DNA from: an uncultured Bacteroidales bacterium
Lineage (GTDB): Bacteria > Bacteroidota > Bacteroidia > Bacteroidales > UBA932
Length of the DNA: 64,000 nt
Assembly (NCBI GenBank): GCA_905235445.1
Contig: CAJOLJ010000001.1
Location: 1-64,000 of the forward strand
Direction: 5' to 3'
In this document: one piece after another, positions 55,749 through 64,000 of the stretch
How the letters are laid out: each line of letters starts with the position of its first letter
Position numbering within the stretch: position 1 is the stretch's first letter
Made by a program: the position numbers and the translations under genes
Notes under the pieces: model-generated
The model's database searches: none
Told to the model about the DNA's origin: nothing
The model's input: the letters and a program-made list of their open reading frames with translations, nothing else

Positions 55749-57542
55749 ATGACAGCACAAAATCGTTTCCGTGGCGCATGGCCCGCAATAGGCATACGCC
55801 CCACCATTGACGGTAGGATGAACGGAGTGCGGGAGTCCCTGGAGGACCAGACCATGGGCATGGCACACAGTGTCGCCTCCCTTCTTTCATCCACCCTCCG
55901 CTATCCGGATGGCACTCCGGTACGCACAGTCATAGCACCCTCCACCATCGGCAGGGTAGCCGAGAGCGCTGCTTGCAGCGAATATTTCCGGGACAACAAT
56001 GTCCAGATCACCATCACCGTGACCCCTTGCTGGTGCTACGGCTCCGAGACCATGGACATGGACCGTGACACTATCAAGGCCGTATGGGGATTCAATGGGA
56101 CGGAGAGGCCCGGTGCGGTGTACCTCGCCGCAGTCCTTGCCGCCCATGCCCAGAAGGGCCTTCCCGCTTTCGGCATCTACGGGCATGATGTCCAGGATGC
56201 AACGGACAAGACCATCCCCGATGACGTGAAGGAGAAACTCCTTCGCTTCGCCAGGGCTGCTCTCGCAGCGGCCGTCATCCGCGGAAAGAGCTATCTTTCA
56301 GTGGGTGCCGTCTGCATGGGCATCGCCGGTTCCATAGTCAACCCCGACTTCTTCGAGGACTATCTCGGAATGAGGGTCGAGGGAGTTGACGAGGTGGAGA
56401 TCATCCGCAGGATGGAGAAAGGCATCTATGACCACGAGGAGTTCGATAGGGCCATGGAGTGGACAAAGAAGAACTGCCATGAGAATGAGGACATCTGTAA
56501 CAGGGAGGACCTCAAGAAGACCCGCGAGGAGAAAGACCGTGACTGGGAGTTCACGGTGAAAATGTACCTTATCATCCGTGACCTGCTGGTCGGCAATCCA
56601 CGTCTCAGGGAAATGGGCTTCGGGGAGGAGTCCCTCGGGCACAATGCCATTCTCGGAGGGTTCCAGGGCCAGAGGCAGTGGACCGACTTCTATCCCAACG
56701 CAGACTTCGTGGAGGCTCTGCTGAACTCTTCCTTCGACTGGAACGGAGTGCGTCAGCCCTATCTGCTGGCGACAGAGAATGACTCCCTCAACGCTGTGAG
56801 CATGCTACTTGGTCACCTGCTGAGCCAGACTCCTTCCATTTTCGCAGACGTAAGGACCTACTGGAGTCCCGCTGCGGTGAAGAGGGTCACGGGCAAGGAA
56901 CTCGAAGGTCTTGCAGCCAATGGTGTTATACATCTAATCAACTCAGGAGCAGCAACCCTCGACGGATGTGGCCAGATGTCCGGCGGGGACGGCAACCCCG
57001 CCATGAAACCTTTCTGGGAGATTACGGATGCAGAGGCTCAGGCTTGCCTCGATGCCACTACCTGGGTCCCTGCCAACAGGGAGTATTTCAGGGGCGGCGG
57101 CTTCTCCTCGAAGTTCCTCTCCAAGGGAGGGATGCCCTGCACCATGGTGCGACTGAACCTCGTGAAGAACCTCGGTCCCATGCTGCAGATAGCCGAAGGC
57201 TATACCTGCGACCTGGATGACGAGGTGTTCCACATCCTCGACGAGAGGACCGACAAGGGCTGGCCTTCGACGTGGTTCGCCCCTCGCCTGACAGGGAAGG
57301 GCCCTTTCAAGGATGTGTGGAGCGTCATGAACTGCTGGGGAGCCAACCACGGGGCCATAACCTACGGTCACATAGGGGCTGACCTTATCACCCTGGCTTC
57401 AATATTGAGGATTCCTGTGGCGATGCACAACGTGGACGAGGACAAGATATTCCGTCCCAGCACCTGGAGGGCATTCGGAATGGATCCCGAAGGCTCCGAC
57501 TACAGGGCATGTGCGGCCTATGGTCCCATGTACAAGAAGTAA
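55749..57542 (+). CDS. fucI: L-fucose isomerase
   Basis: This 597-residue cytosolic enzyme converts L-fucose to L-fuculose. Its length and start ([20 protein letters not shown]) agree with E. coli FucI (591). The catalytic region includes [18 protein letters not shown] and [20 protein letters not shown], which hold metal-binding acidic residues. The C-terminal [21 protein letters not shown] is conserved. It is followed by the fucose permease gene fucP. Fuculokinase and aldolase genes are not in the window. Confidence 0.96.
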   Translation: MTAQNRFRGAWPAIGIRPTIDGRMNGVRESLEDQTMGMAHSVASLLSSTLRYPDGTPVRTVIAPSTIGRVAESAACSEYFRDNNVQITITVTPCWCYGSETMDMDRDTIKAVWGFNGTERPGAVYLAAVLAAHAQKGLPAFGIYGHDVQDATDKTIPDDVKEKLLRFARAALAAAVIRGKSYLSVGAVCMGIAGSIVNPDFFEDYLGMRVEGVDEVEIIRRMEKGIYDHEEFDRAMEWTKKNCHENEDICNREDLKKTREEKDRDWEFTVKMYLIIRDLLVGNPRLREMGFGEESLGHNAILGGFQGQRQWTDFYPNADFVEALLNSSFDWNGVRQPYLLATENDSLNAVSMLLGHLLSQTPSIFADVRTYWSPAAVKRVTGKELEGLAANGVIHLINSGAATLDGCGQMSGGDGNPAMKPFWEITDAEAQACLDATTWVPANREYFRGGGFSSKFLSKGGMPCTMVRLNLVKNLGPMLQIAEGYTCDLDDEVFHILDERTDKGWPSTWFAPRLTGKGPFKDVWSVMNCWGANHGAITYGHIGADLITLASILRIPVAMHNVDEDKIFRPSTWRAFGMDPEGSDYRACAAYGPMYKK

Positions 57543-57610
57543 CCGTATCGTAACCAAGGACGCCCTGAGAAATTTTCATGGGGCGAAGAATATAATAAGT
57601 GAGTTTTGGC

Positions 57611-57672
57611 TATCTTTGAAGCCGGACTTACGAAGTGAAACTGCGTAGGAGTAGGGGAGGGAAGGCCTTCCC
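57611..57672 (+). promoter_or_regulatory. fucP -7 box and leader palindrome
   Basis: TATCTTTG (57611-57618) matches TAnnTTTG. A palindrome GGGAAGGCCTTCCC (57659-57672) is close to the start codon at 57699 and could fold as a hairpin. No TTTG is found at -33. Confidence 0.5.
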
Positions 57673-57698
57673 CTCCTCCTGCCTTAAATTGGACTCTC

Positions 57699-59033
57699 AT
57701 GTCAAAGAACAAAGAAGGATCCTCCCTGCTTAGGGACGGCAGCATCAGTTACCTCATTCCCTTCATCCTCATCACCTCCTGCTTCGCTCTGTGGGGCTTT
57801 GCCAATGATGTCACCAACCCCATGGTGAAGGCGTTCTCCAAGATATTCAGGATGAGTACCTTCGAGGGAGCGCTTGTGCAGGTCGCATTCTATGGGGGCT
57901 ATTTCGCAATGGCATTCCCTGCGGCGATGTTCATAAAGAAATACTCCTACAAGGCGGGTATCCTCGTGGGACTGGGGCTTTACGCTGCCGGAGCCTTCCT
58001 GTTCTTCCCGGCGAAGTTGACGGGGAACTATTATCCCTTTCTGCTGGCGTATTTCATTCTGACATGCGGACTGAGTTTCCTGGAGACCAGCGCCAACCCC
58101 TTCATCCTGTCGATGGGAACGGAGGAGACTGCCACCCGTAGGCTCAATCTTGCCCAGTCCTTCAACCCGATGGGCTCTCTTGTGGGGATGTGGGTTGCCA
58201 TGAACTTCATCCAGGCCAAGCTGAACCCCATGGACTCCGTCCAGAGAAGCACCCTGTCGGATGCTGAGTTCGAGGCTGTCAAGTCCGCTGACCTGTCCGT
58301 CCTTATCAAGCCTTATCTCATTATAGGAATAGTGATAGCGGTGATGTTCGTGGTGATAGCCCTGGTCAAGATGCCAACCGGAGGTGACACGGGCGGAAAG
58401 CTGGACTTAGGAGGGTCGCTCAGGCGTCTATGGAACATCAAGCGTTACCGTTACGGGGTGCTCGCCCAGTTCTTCTATGTGGGTGCCCAGATCATGTGCT
58501 GGACATTCATCATCCAGTACGGGACCAGGGTGTTCATGGAGGGAGGAATGATGGAGGCGGATGCGGAAGTGCTTTCCCAGAAGTACAACATCGCCGCGAT
58601 GGTGATATTCTGCCTGAGCCGTTTCATATGCACGTTCCTCCTTAAGTACATCAATCCGGGCAAGCTGCTGAAAATCCTCGCCATTGCGGCAATGGCCCTG
58701 GTGGTGGGGGTCATCGCAATCAACGGCAAGGGCGGCCTGTACTGTCTTGTCGGGGTGTCGGCAGCCATGTCGCTTATGTTCCCCACCATCTACGGCATCG
58801 CCCTGGGTGGCCTGGGTGACGATGCGAAGTTCGGTGCCGCCGGACTTATCATGGCAATCCTCGGCGGGTCTGTGCTTCCTCCCCTGCAGGCCCTCATCAT
58901 CGACCGTGGCACCATAGGTGGCTATCCCGCCGTGAACCTTTCCTTCGTCCTCCCGTTCATTTGCTTCCTCGTAATAAGCATCTACGGGCATTTCTACCCC
59001 GAGAGGGGAGAAGGGGCCAAGGCTAAGAGCTAG
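57699..59033 (+). CDS. fucP: L-fucose:proton symporter
   Basis: This 444-residue major facilitator protein has 12 predicted helices. Conserved FucP features include FALWGFANDVTNPMVKAF in helix 1, with the Asp used for proton coupling, and LETSANPFILSMG in helix 4. FucP imports L-fucose with a proton. It is downstream of fucI by 156 bases with its own possible promoter. The CGH-like gene follows 30 bases later. Confidence 0.95.
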   Translation: MSKNKEGSSLLRDGSISYLIPFILITSCFALWGFANDVTNPMVKAFSKIFRMSTFEGALVQVAFYGGYFAMAFPAAMFIKKYSYKAGILVGLGLYAAGAFLFFPAKLTGNYYPFLLAYFILTCGLSFLETSANPFILSMGTEETATRRLNLAQSFNPMGSLVGMWVAMNFIQAKLNPMDSVQRSTLSDAEFEAVKSADLSVLIKPYLIIGIVIAVMFVVIALVKMPTGGDTGGKLDLGGSLRRLWNIKRYRYGVLAQFFYVGAQIMCWTFIIQYGTRVFMEGGMMEADAEVLSQKYNIAAMVIFCLSRFICTFLLKYINPGKLLKILAIAAMALVVGVIAINGKGGLYCLVGVSAAMSLMFPTIYGIALGGLGDDAKFGAAGLIMAILGGSVLPPLQALIIDRGTIGGYPAVNLSFVLPFICFLVISIYGHFYPERGEGAKAKS

Positions 59034-59063
59034 AAGAGAAAACTTAATGAACTTCAAATAGAT

Positions 59064-60227
59064 ATGGCAAAGAAAAACACTTTTCTTAGGGTCATTCTCT
59101 GGATTGTCGGGATCTTGGTGGTGCTGTGCGCCGCCCTGGCCCTCATCTGGAGAGGGGAAATCCGTTCCATGCTTTCAGTGAACGTGGCCGAGGACAATGA
59201 GTACCTCTACGTCATGCAATACAGTGCCCCGTATGACCTGGATGACCTCATCGAAAAGGATGTGGACACCAATGCGGACCTGCTTTCATATGTGATTTCC
59301 AGGGTGGGGAAGGGCATTCCCCTTAATATCACATCCTCCCAGGTGGCCCCGGAGGATGGACAGGGGGAGGACCCGGGTGAGCACTGCACCGTGTTCCAGT
59401 CGAAAAATGCCATTGAGGATGGGTACGTTTTCGGGAGGAACTATGATTTCTACAAGAATCCTTCCCTCGTAACCTATTCCTACCCCAAGGATGGTTACGC
59501 CTCCGTGGCGGTGAGCGACATGTCTCACATGGGCTACGGCCTTGACCACCTCCCCGTCTCCCTTCTCTCCAAGGTGAACTGCCTGGCAGCCATTTACGCC
59601 CCTCTTGACGGGATTAACGAGAAGGGCCTGTGCACCGCCATCCTAGCCCTTCCCAAGATGCCCGCCTACCAGGACGAGCCCTCCCGTCACTCTGTCGGGA
59701 CCACGGTACTGATGAGGCTGTTCCTGGACAGGTGCGCTACCGTGGACGAGGCCATAGAACTTACAAGGAAGTACAATATCCGCCATGACCAGAAGGCTGG
59801 GGGAGGCTATCACTACATGGTGGCAGATGCAGCAGGGAATTGCGCAGTTATTGAGTTCGACCCGCAGGACGGGTGGAAGACCATGGTGGTTGCAAAGGAC
59901 ACCGCCAAGAACCATATGCTGGTGACGAACCATCTCCTTTCCCCCAAGTACTTCAGCCCCGTTCCCGACCCTAGAGTCGGTAACATCAACAGCCACAGCT
60001 GGTGGAGATATGCGGTGGTGGACTCCGTCCTCACCGCCAACAAGGGGATGCTCACTGTCACTGCTGCGGCCCAGACACTCTCCGCCGTCCACTGGAAGGA
60101 CCTGGTATGGGAGGACGGCACCGTCGAGGATACCCAGTACAGCGCAGTCTATGACCAGAGGAACCTGTCCCTGACCCTGCGAAGCTGGAAGAACTACGAG
60201 GACAAGGAGTATTTCTTCGTGCTGTAG
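59064..60227 (+). CDS. Choloylglycine hydrolase-like amidase, membrane anchored (paralogue)
   Basis: This 387-residue protein has one N-terminal helix (8-29) and an Ntn-hydrolase-like domain. The likely nucleophile Cys lies in GEHCTVFQS, 17 residues before FGRNYDF, which is the normal spacing for linear amide hydrolases. INEKGLCTAIL matches the same segment in the paralogue at 45597. It is 30 bases downstream of fucP. Whether it acts on bile acids, N-acyl lipids or other amides is not known; the anchor and internal Cys argue against a typical bile salt hydrolase. Confidence 0.85.
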   Translation: MAKKNTFLRVILWIVGILVVLCAALALIWRGEIRSMLSVNVAEDNEYLYVMQYSAPYDLDDLIEKDVDTNADLLSYVISRVGKGIPLNITSSQVAPEDGQGEDPGEHCTVFQSKNAIEDGYVFGRNYDFYKNPSLVTYSYPKDGYASVAVSDMSHMGYGLDHLPVSLLSKVNCLAAIYAPLDGINEKGLCTAILALPKMPAYQDEPSRHSVGTTVLMRLFLDRCATVDEAIELTRKYNIRHDQKAGGGYHYMVADAAGNCAVIEFDPQDGWKTMVVAKDTAKNHMLVTNHLLSPKYFSPVPDPRVGNINSHSWWRYAVVDSVLTANKGMLTVTAAAQTLSAVHWKDLVWEDGTVEDTQYSAVYDQRNLSLTLRSWKNYEDKEYFFVL

Positions 60228-60256
60228 CTTCCCCTATCACATAGTGAAAAACAGGA

Positions 60257-60297
60257 CACCGTCCTTCCGGCTTGGCCGGGGGGACGGTGAACTTTTC
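60257..60297. terminator. Terminator between convergent genes
   Basis: Arms CACCGTCC/GGACGGTG (60257-60264 and 60282-60289) enclose a second perfect stem CCGGC-TTG-GCCGG, then AACTTTTC. It lies between the CGH-like gene and the converging lipoprotein gene. Confidence 0.8.
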
Positions 60298-60320
60298 GGT
60301 ATGCCAGCAGTACGGTATGC

Positions 60321-60860
60321 CTAGTATTCCCTTTCCTTGGAATGGTCAGTGCTTCCCACGACTTCCAGGGTTCCGCCCTCGGCGAGGTCCCTGAGCATCC
60401 GGTTTATTTCATTGATGCCTTTTCTAAGGTCCCCTCCCGGCCACTGATTCTCTCCCGAGGAGTATATCGAGGGGGTGGGGGACGGGTAGGACACACTCAG
60501 GTTCCAGCTCATCCCGTCAAGGACTTTCAGGGTGGGCCTGTAGTGGGAGTCCAGTTTAGAGAGGCCGTAATCGTTTGCCATCTGCCCTATTTTGGGTAGC
60601 AGGTCTTTGGGAGCCTTGAAAATCTGTATATCGAAGCCTCCATCGGAAAAGTAAAGCAGGGTAGAGCCCCCTTTGTCCTCCTTTTCCACCTTGAGGTATA
60701 GGGAGGGGTAGGCGAATGTGGCATTCAGGACGAACCTGTATGAGGTGGGGACGGTCTTGGCTTTATTCTTCGGGGCGGAGGGGCCGCAGCCAGGGAAGAG
60801 AGCTGCGATGGCAAGAAGAAGGCCGGGAAGGAGGAGGTGGTGGATGTGTCTTTTTTCCAT
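60321..60860 (-). CDS. Hypothetical lipoprotein
   Basis: This is a 179-residue protein from the ATG at 60860. The lipobox LFPGC follows a signal with LLLPGLLLAIAALF. The mature part has beta-rich segments (TSYRFVLNATFAYPSLYLKV, FDIQIFKAPKDLLPKIG) and no recognised family. The upstream start at 60911 overlaps the transcription start region and is rejected. It is probably a single gene. Confidence 0.75.
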   Translation of the reverse strand: MEKRHIHHLLLPGLLLAIAALFPGCGPSAPKNKAKTVPTSYRFVLNATFAYPSLYLKVEKEDKGGSTLLYFSDGGFDIQIFKAPKDLLPKIGQMANDYGLSKLDSHYRPTLKVLDGMSWNLSVSYPSPTPSIYSSGENQWPGGDLRKGINEINRMLRDLAEGGTLEVVGSTDHSKEREY

Positions 60861-60884
60861 GGGTCGCTGTAAGTTGAATGATTT

Positions 60885-60923
60885 GGGTGAAATCCCGAAG
60901 GAGGGCTTCACCCCTCAAATATA
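60885..60923 (-). promoter_or_regulatory. -7 box and leader hairpin of the lipoprotein gene
   Basis: TATATTTG on the minus strand (60916-60923) matches the -7 consensus. A perfect stem GGGTGAA/TTCACCC (60885-60891 and 60907-60913) begins two bases after the box, at about the transcription start. Confidence 0.65.
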
Positions 60924-61063
60924 GTGAATTCCACCAAAAGTACTCCCCAGTCCCCTGCAGGAATGCCCAAAAGTCGCACCCCAAGAGTCCGGGCAGTGGA
61001 AAAAGGAATCGCAAAGAGGTGAAATGCCCTCTTTTTTCTTCCCGAAATCAGCCGAATAATTGC

Positions 61064-61085
61064 TAATTTTGCGAGATTTCATCTC
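61064..61085 (+). promoter_or_regulatory. -7 box and leader hairpin of the 878-residue protein gene
   Basis: TAATTTTG (61064-61071) matches the -7 box. A perfect five-pair hairpin GAGAT-TTC-ATCTC (61073-61085) follows one base later. The leader is about 40 bases. Confidence 0.55.
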
Positions 61086-61114
61086 TGTCCTTTACGAGGT
61101 TATTATTTGCGGAT

Positions 61115-63751
61115 ATGTCAACCCTTTACGAGCCGACCCTTTTTTCGTCCCTCCAGTCACTTGGTATTGAAGGGGGACGGAGCCTTCAGTATTGGCTGGG
61201 GGTGTATCTGCGTAAAACCGATCCCCCGATAAGCCCATCCCTGCGCTATGTCCTGGAGACCCTGCGCTCTTCGGTGGACCGGGAGGACTTCCCGGGAATG
61301 TTTTTCCTCTGTTCCGAAAAAGATCTCGGTGACCTTCTGCAATTGAAGCCCTCCTCAATCAGGGAGTTCATAAAGTTCAGGAACGATCTGCTTCCCCTCT
61401 GCCAGGAGGGAATTCCCCTGGAGGGCAGCGCCTCTTCCCCTTTCCCTTCCAATATCCAGGAAATCATCCCCCTTGTCGAGGACAGGATTTCCGACATGCC
61501 GGGAAGGATGAGCGAGATTGCCGGGGAACTTTTCGAGGCTACGGGAAAGGACATCAGGGAGTTCTATGCCAAGATCCTTATGCCCAGGGAGTGCCTGGGG
61601 GTGGTCAAGTACATAAGAAGTTCTCTTGTACGGGAGATGGTGCCCCGTCTGGAGGAGTTGAGGGATTTCATTGCGACGGTCCTCTCCGAGCAGGAGGTGA
61701 GAAGGCTTCTTTCCGAGCGCCTTTCCCTCAAGAAGTCCGAGGGTGACCTGGACTCCCTGACCGGCAAGACTTTCCCTTCCAACATACAGGACGTGCTCCC
61801 CATTCTGAAGGAGCGCATTTCATCTCTTCCCTCAAGGGCGGCGAACTGCCTGCATTCCATCCTCTCCGACTGCGGAGGCTCCGTGAAGGTATTCTACCTT
61901 TTCCTGCTGGACCCGGAGGACAAGTATTCCACCCTTAGCGGCATCGGGGAAAAGACCAAGGCAGAGATGACCCCCGCAGTCACCTCCATGAAGGATTTCC
62001 TGTCCGCCATCAGTACCGAGCAGGACGTGAAAAGGGAAGTGGAAAAGTTCTCTTTCATCTCACAGGACGGACTGGGACTTGGAGAGAGGGCCTGGGACGA
62101 AGTGTCATCCCTAAGGAAAAAGCTTGGACATGCGCCCCTTTTCCTTGTGGTGAGGGAGTTCATATCCACCCGAAGTGCCAAGGAACTCCCCGTCTTGGAC
62201 AAGGGCCTTGCCATATACTCTTCCCGAAGCCCTCTCTCCGTCAAGGAACTCAGCGCCCATCTGTGTATTTCCAGGGAGAGGACTCGCCAGCTGAGGGCCT
62301 CCGCCCTGGATTCCATCCGGGAGTTCGTCCTCTCCCTGAAGGGCCAGTACAGGGAAGGGGACTATCCCTTTCTTCTATCGGGCGGGGAACTGGAGGAGGC
62401 AGTGAACTCTTCCGAGGGGACGGATTTCAACGGGAACTTCATACTGTGGGTGCTGTCGCTTCTCTCCGAGGGAAAGATAGCCATCCTCGGTGACCCCGTC
62501 CACACCCTTCTTGGCTCCCCCCGTGGGGGAGGGCATATCATTGCGGTGGATGGAGAAGTAGGCAGGTACTTTTCCTTCAAGGGGTTCCTGTCCAAGGTCG
62601 GGACCCTCTCCGAGGTGGAGAGGCTGCAGGACGAGGTCGTGCCGCTTGGGGAACTCATGGCTCCCTTCATCAGGGAAGGGGCCCCGGAGGGTACCGCCGA
62701 GGCGGCCAGGAAGAATCTTGATAGAATCCTCCCTGGGTTGTATCCGTCCATTTACCGAAATGACGGGACGCTTCTTTTCCCCTCGAACAAGTTCATAAGC
62801 AAAAGTGAGATACTGGAGGAAATCCTCCTTTCCAGCGGAGTGCCAATGACCCTGGGCGAGGTGGAGAAGGCTTTCAGGGAGAGATGCCCGGGGAGCGACT
62901 TCAACGGTTCATCCACCAAGGCCATCCTTACCAAGAGCGAAAACATAGTCCCCATCGGGGTTTCCGGCAGGTATGTCCATGTCAGTTTCCGTTCCAAGGT
63001 CGCTTCCACCGAGACGGAGAGGGCCTTTGTCAGGCAGCTTCTAAAGTCCTCCCCCTCCCACATCCTTCCCGTGGAGGAAGTCATCACGGAAGTGCAGGCC
63101 GTGAACTCTTCCCGGTCAAGAAGGAACATATCCGCCAATATCAAGAACAAGACCGGGAACGGGGATTTCCAGGTGTATTACCTGGGCGGAGTGGTGTACC
63201 TGGGCCTTCCCGGGGAACAATACCCCCGGGAGTATTTCCCCAGCTACATTACCGCCAAGAGGGATAGCGTCTACTATCCAAGGCTCCGTGATTACATCCG
63301 CACCGAAGGGCATTTCCCCTTCGATGATGTCCCCGACCTCCAGGATTTCTACCTCAAGCAGAAGTCTTCCTATGAAGGCGGCACCATCCCGGCTTTTGCA
63401 AAGAAGTGGTACGAGTCCATAATGGGGGAGTTCGGAGGCTATGCACCCACCGAGGTGGACTTCGTATGGCTCATCCATTACATGCTGATAGCGAATGAGA
63501 CAGGAATGGACCTGGGGGAGGACACCTACCTCGCCGAGCTGGGAAGCAACCTAGGCCTTATGGGAAACAGGGGATGGCTCCAGGAGAATATCGACCTGTA
63601 CCTGGATTCCCCCGAGAACATGGCCGTGCCCCTTAGGGAGAGATTCGTCAGACTCGTGTCCCACCTCTGCTCCGTGCAGAGTAGATACAAGACGATGGCC
63701 TCCCTCTCAGGCATTCCAGAGATTATTGACAAACAGACACTTAAAGCATAA
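61115..63751 (+). CDS. Large putative DNA-binding protein: HhH-like repeats, sigma-4-like HTH, winged-helix-like segments
   Basis: This 878-residue soluble protein is of unrecognised family. Residues about 109-204 and 219-313 are diverged copies of one unit: each begins FPSNIQ(E/D)(I/V)(I/L)P and ends in a helix-hairpin-helix-like part (VKYIRSSLVREMVPRLEEL; LSGIGEKTKAEMTPAVTSM) that recalls the RNA polymerase alpha C-terminal domain. A third weaker unit lies near 70-95. Residues 374-395 (SVKELSAHLCISRERTRQL) match a sigma-70 region 4 helix-turn-helix. Residues about 570-625 and 632-695 look like winged helices. The rest is helical. It ends five bases before the threonine aldolase gene, so they may share an operon. 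A transcription or DNA-structure role is inferred. Confidence 0.8.
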   Translation: MSTLYEPTLFSSLQSLGIEGGRSLQYWLGVYLRKTDPPISPSLRYVLETLRSSVDREDFPGMFFLCSEKDLGDLLQLKPSSIREFIKFRNDLLPLCQEGIPLEGSASSPFPSNIQEIIPLVEDRISDMPGRMSEIAGELFEATGKDIREFYAKILMPRECLGVVKYIRSSLVREMVPRLEELRDFIATVLSEQEVRRLLSERLSLKKSEGDLDSLTGKTFPSNIQDVLPILKERISSLPSRAANCLHSILSDCGGSVKVFYLFLLDPEDKYSTLSGIGEKTKAEMTPAVTSMKDFLSAISTEQDVKREVEKFSFISQDGLGLGERAWDEVSSLRKKLGHAPLFLVVREFISTRSAKELPVLDKGLAIYSSRSPLSVKELSAHLCISRERTRQLRASALDSIREFVLSLKGQYREGDYPFLLSGGELEEAVNSSEGTDFNGNFILWVLSLLSEGKIAILGDPVHTLLGSPRGGGHIIAVDGEVGRYFSFKGFLSKVGTLSEVERLQDEVVPLGELMAPFIREGAPEGTAEAARKNLDRILPGLYPSIYRNDGTLLFPSNKFISKSEILEEILLSSGVPMTLGEVEKAFRERCPGSDFNGSSTKAILTKSENIVPIGVSGRYVHVSFRSKVASTETERAFVRQLLKSSPSHILPVEEVITEVQAVNSSRSRRNISANIKNKTGNGDFQVYYLGGVVYLGLPGEQYPREYFPSYITAKRDSVYYPRLRDYIRTEGHFPFDDVPDLQDFYLKQKSSYEGGTIPAFAKKWYESIMGEFGGYAPTEVDFVWLIHYMLIANETGMDLGEDTYLAELGSNLGLMGNRGWLQENIDLYLDSPENMAVPLRERFVRLVSHLCSVQSRYKTMASLSGIPEIIDKQTLKA

Positions 63752-63756
63752 ACTAG

Positions 63757-64000
63757 ATGATTTCTTTTACCTGTGACTACTCAGAGGGTGCGCACCCCGG
63801 GATCCTTGAGAGGCTCCTCCAGACAAACTTCGTCCAGGTTCCCGGTTACGGGAACGACCCTTTCTGTGCTTCAGCAAAGGAGAAGATACGCCACTGCATA
63901 GGGCGTCCCGAGGCTGACGTGTTCTTCCTTGTCGGGGGGACACAGACAAATTCCACGGTAATAGACGCCATGCTGCGTGGCTACGAGGGAGTGATAGCGG
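63757..64000 (+). CDS. Low-specificity threonine aldolase, 3' end outside window
   Basis: The first 81 residues are visible, starting MISFTCDYSEGAHPGILERL and continuing VPGYGNDPFCASAKEKI, the start of the PLP-dependent beta-eliminating lyase/threonine aldolase family. FFLVGGTQTNSTVIDAML is the region where the cofactor ring stacks. The enzyme cleaves threonine or allo-threonine to glycine and acetaldehyde. The ATG lies five bases after the stop of the preceding gene. Confidence 0.88.
   Translation, partial: MISFTCDYSEGAHPGILERLLQTNFVQVPGYGNDPFCASAKEKIRHCIGRPEADVFFLVGGTQTNSTVIDAMLRGYEGVIA

Overview
The window is a chromosomal segment of a GC-rich member of Bacteroidota, probably Bacteroidales. 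The promoters carry the Bacteroidota-type -7 box TAnnTTTG, often with TTTG 18-20 bases upstream. The primary sigma factor is the short form without region 1.1. Many products are typical of the phylum: SusC-era style outer-membrane barrels, TPR proteins, an S9 dipeptidyl peptidase, and an ArgS, GyrB, ClpXP and FtsE set. Genus cannot be assigned from the sequence. No rRNA, tRNA, CRISPR array, insertion sequence or phage structural gene was recognised.

Layout. 1-2.8 kb is a minus-strand operon of dnaN, a DEDDh exonuclease and a partial unknown gene. 3.1-8.2 kb is plus strand: an HtrA protease, a small Spy-like periplasmic protein, argS and rpoD. 8.3-12.2 kb is a tightly overlapping minus-strand lipid operon: an MMPL exporter, a fakA remnant, a plsX remnant, an acyl carrier protein and a LolA-like protein. 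A deletion appears to have joined the 5' end of fakA to the 3' half of plsX. 12.5-18.6 kb is plus strand: a membrane sensor-like protein, TrkH, an SF1 helicase and a DPP-IV-like peptidase. 18.6-20.5 kb is a hipBA module with a very clear promoter and repeat operators. 20.6-28.6 kb holds a THUMP-like methyltransferase, a Pif1-like helicase with HRDC, a phosphohexomutase, a CBM9-like protein, nth and ftsE.

28.9-43.3 kb is mostly housekeeping and plus strand: a long TPR protein and an outer-membrane barrel, gyrB, PgpH-type HD phosphodiesterase, tig, clpP, clpX, pyrF and a nitroreductase. 43.4-60.9 kb looks like an accessory, gut-adapted block. It holds small secreted and membrane proteins, an SMR exporter, two choloylglycine-hydrolase-like amidases, a GH89 alpha-N-acetylglucosaminidase, a DUF4838/discoidin protein, a beta-lactamase-fold hydrolase, a thioredoxin-fold lipoprotein, fucI and fucP. 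A plsC-like acyltransferase in this block is broken by an in-frame TAG and a lost catalytic Asp. 61.1-63.8 kb encodes an 878-residue protein with repeated helix-hairpin-helix-like units, a sigma-region-4-like HTH and winged-helix-like segments, followed by a partial threonine aldolase.

A repeated theme not explained by the gene list is a short, often perfect hairpin in the 5' leader 2-25 bases downstream of the -7 box, seen in front of about a dozen unrelated genes.
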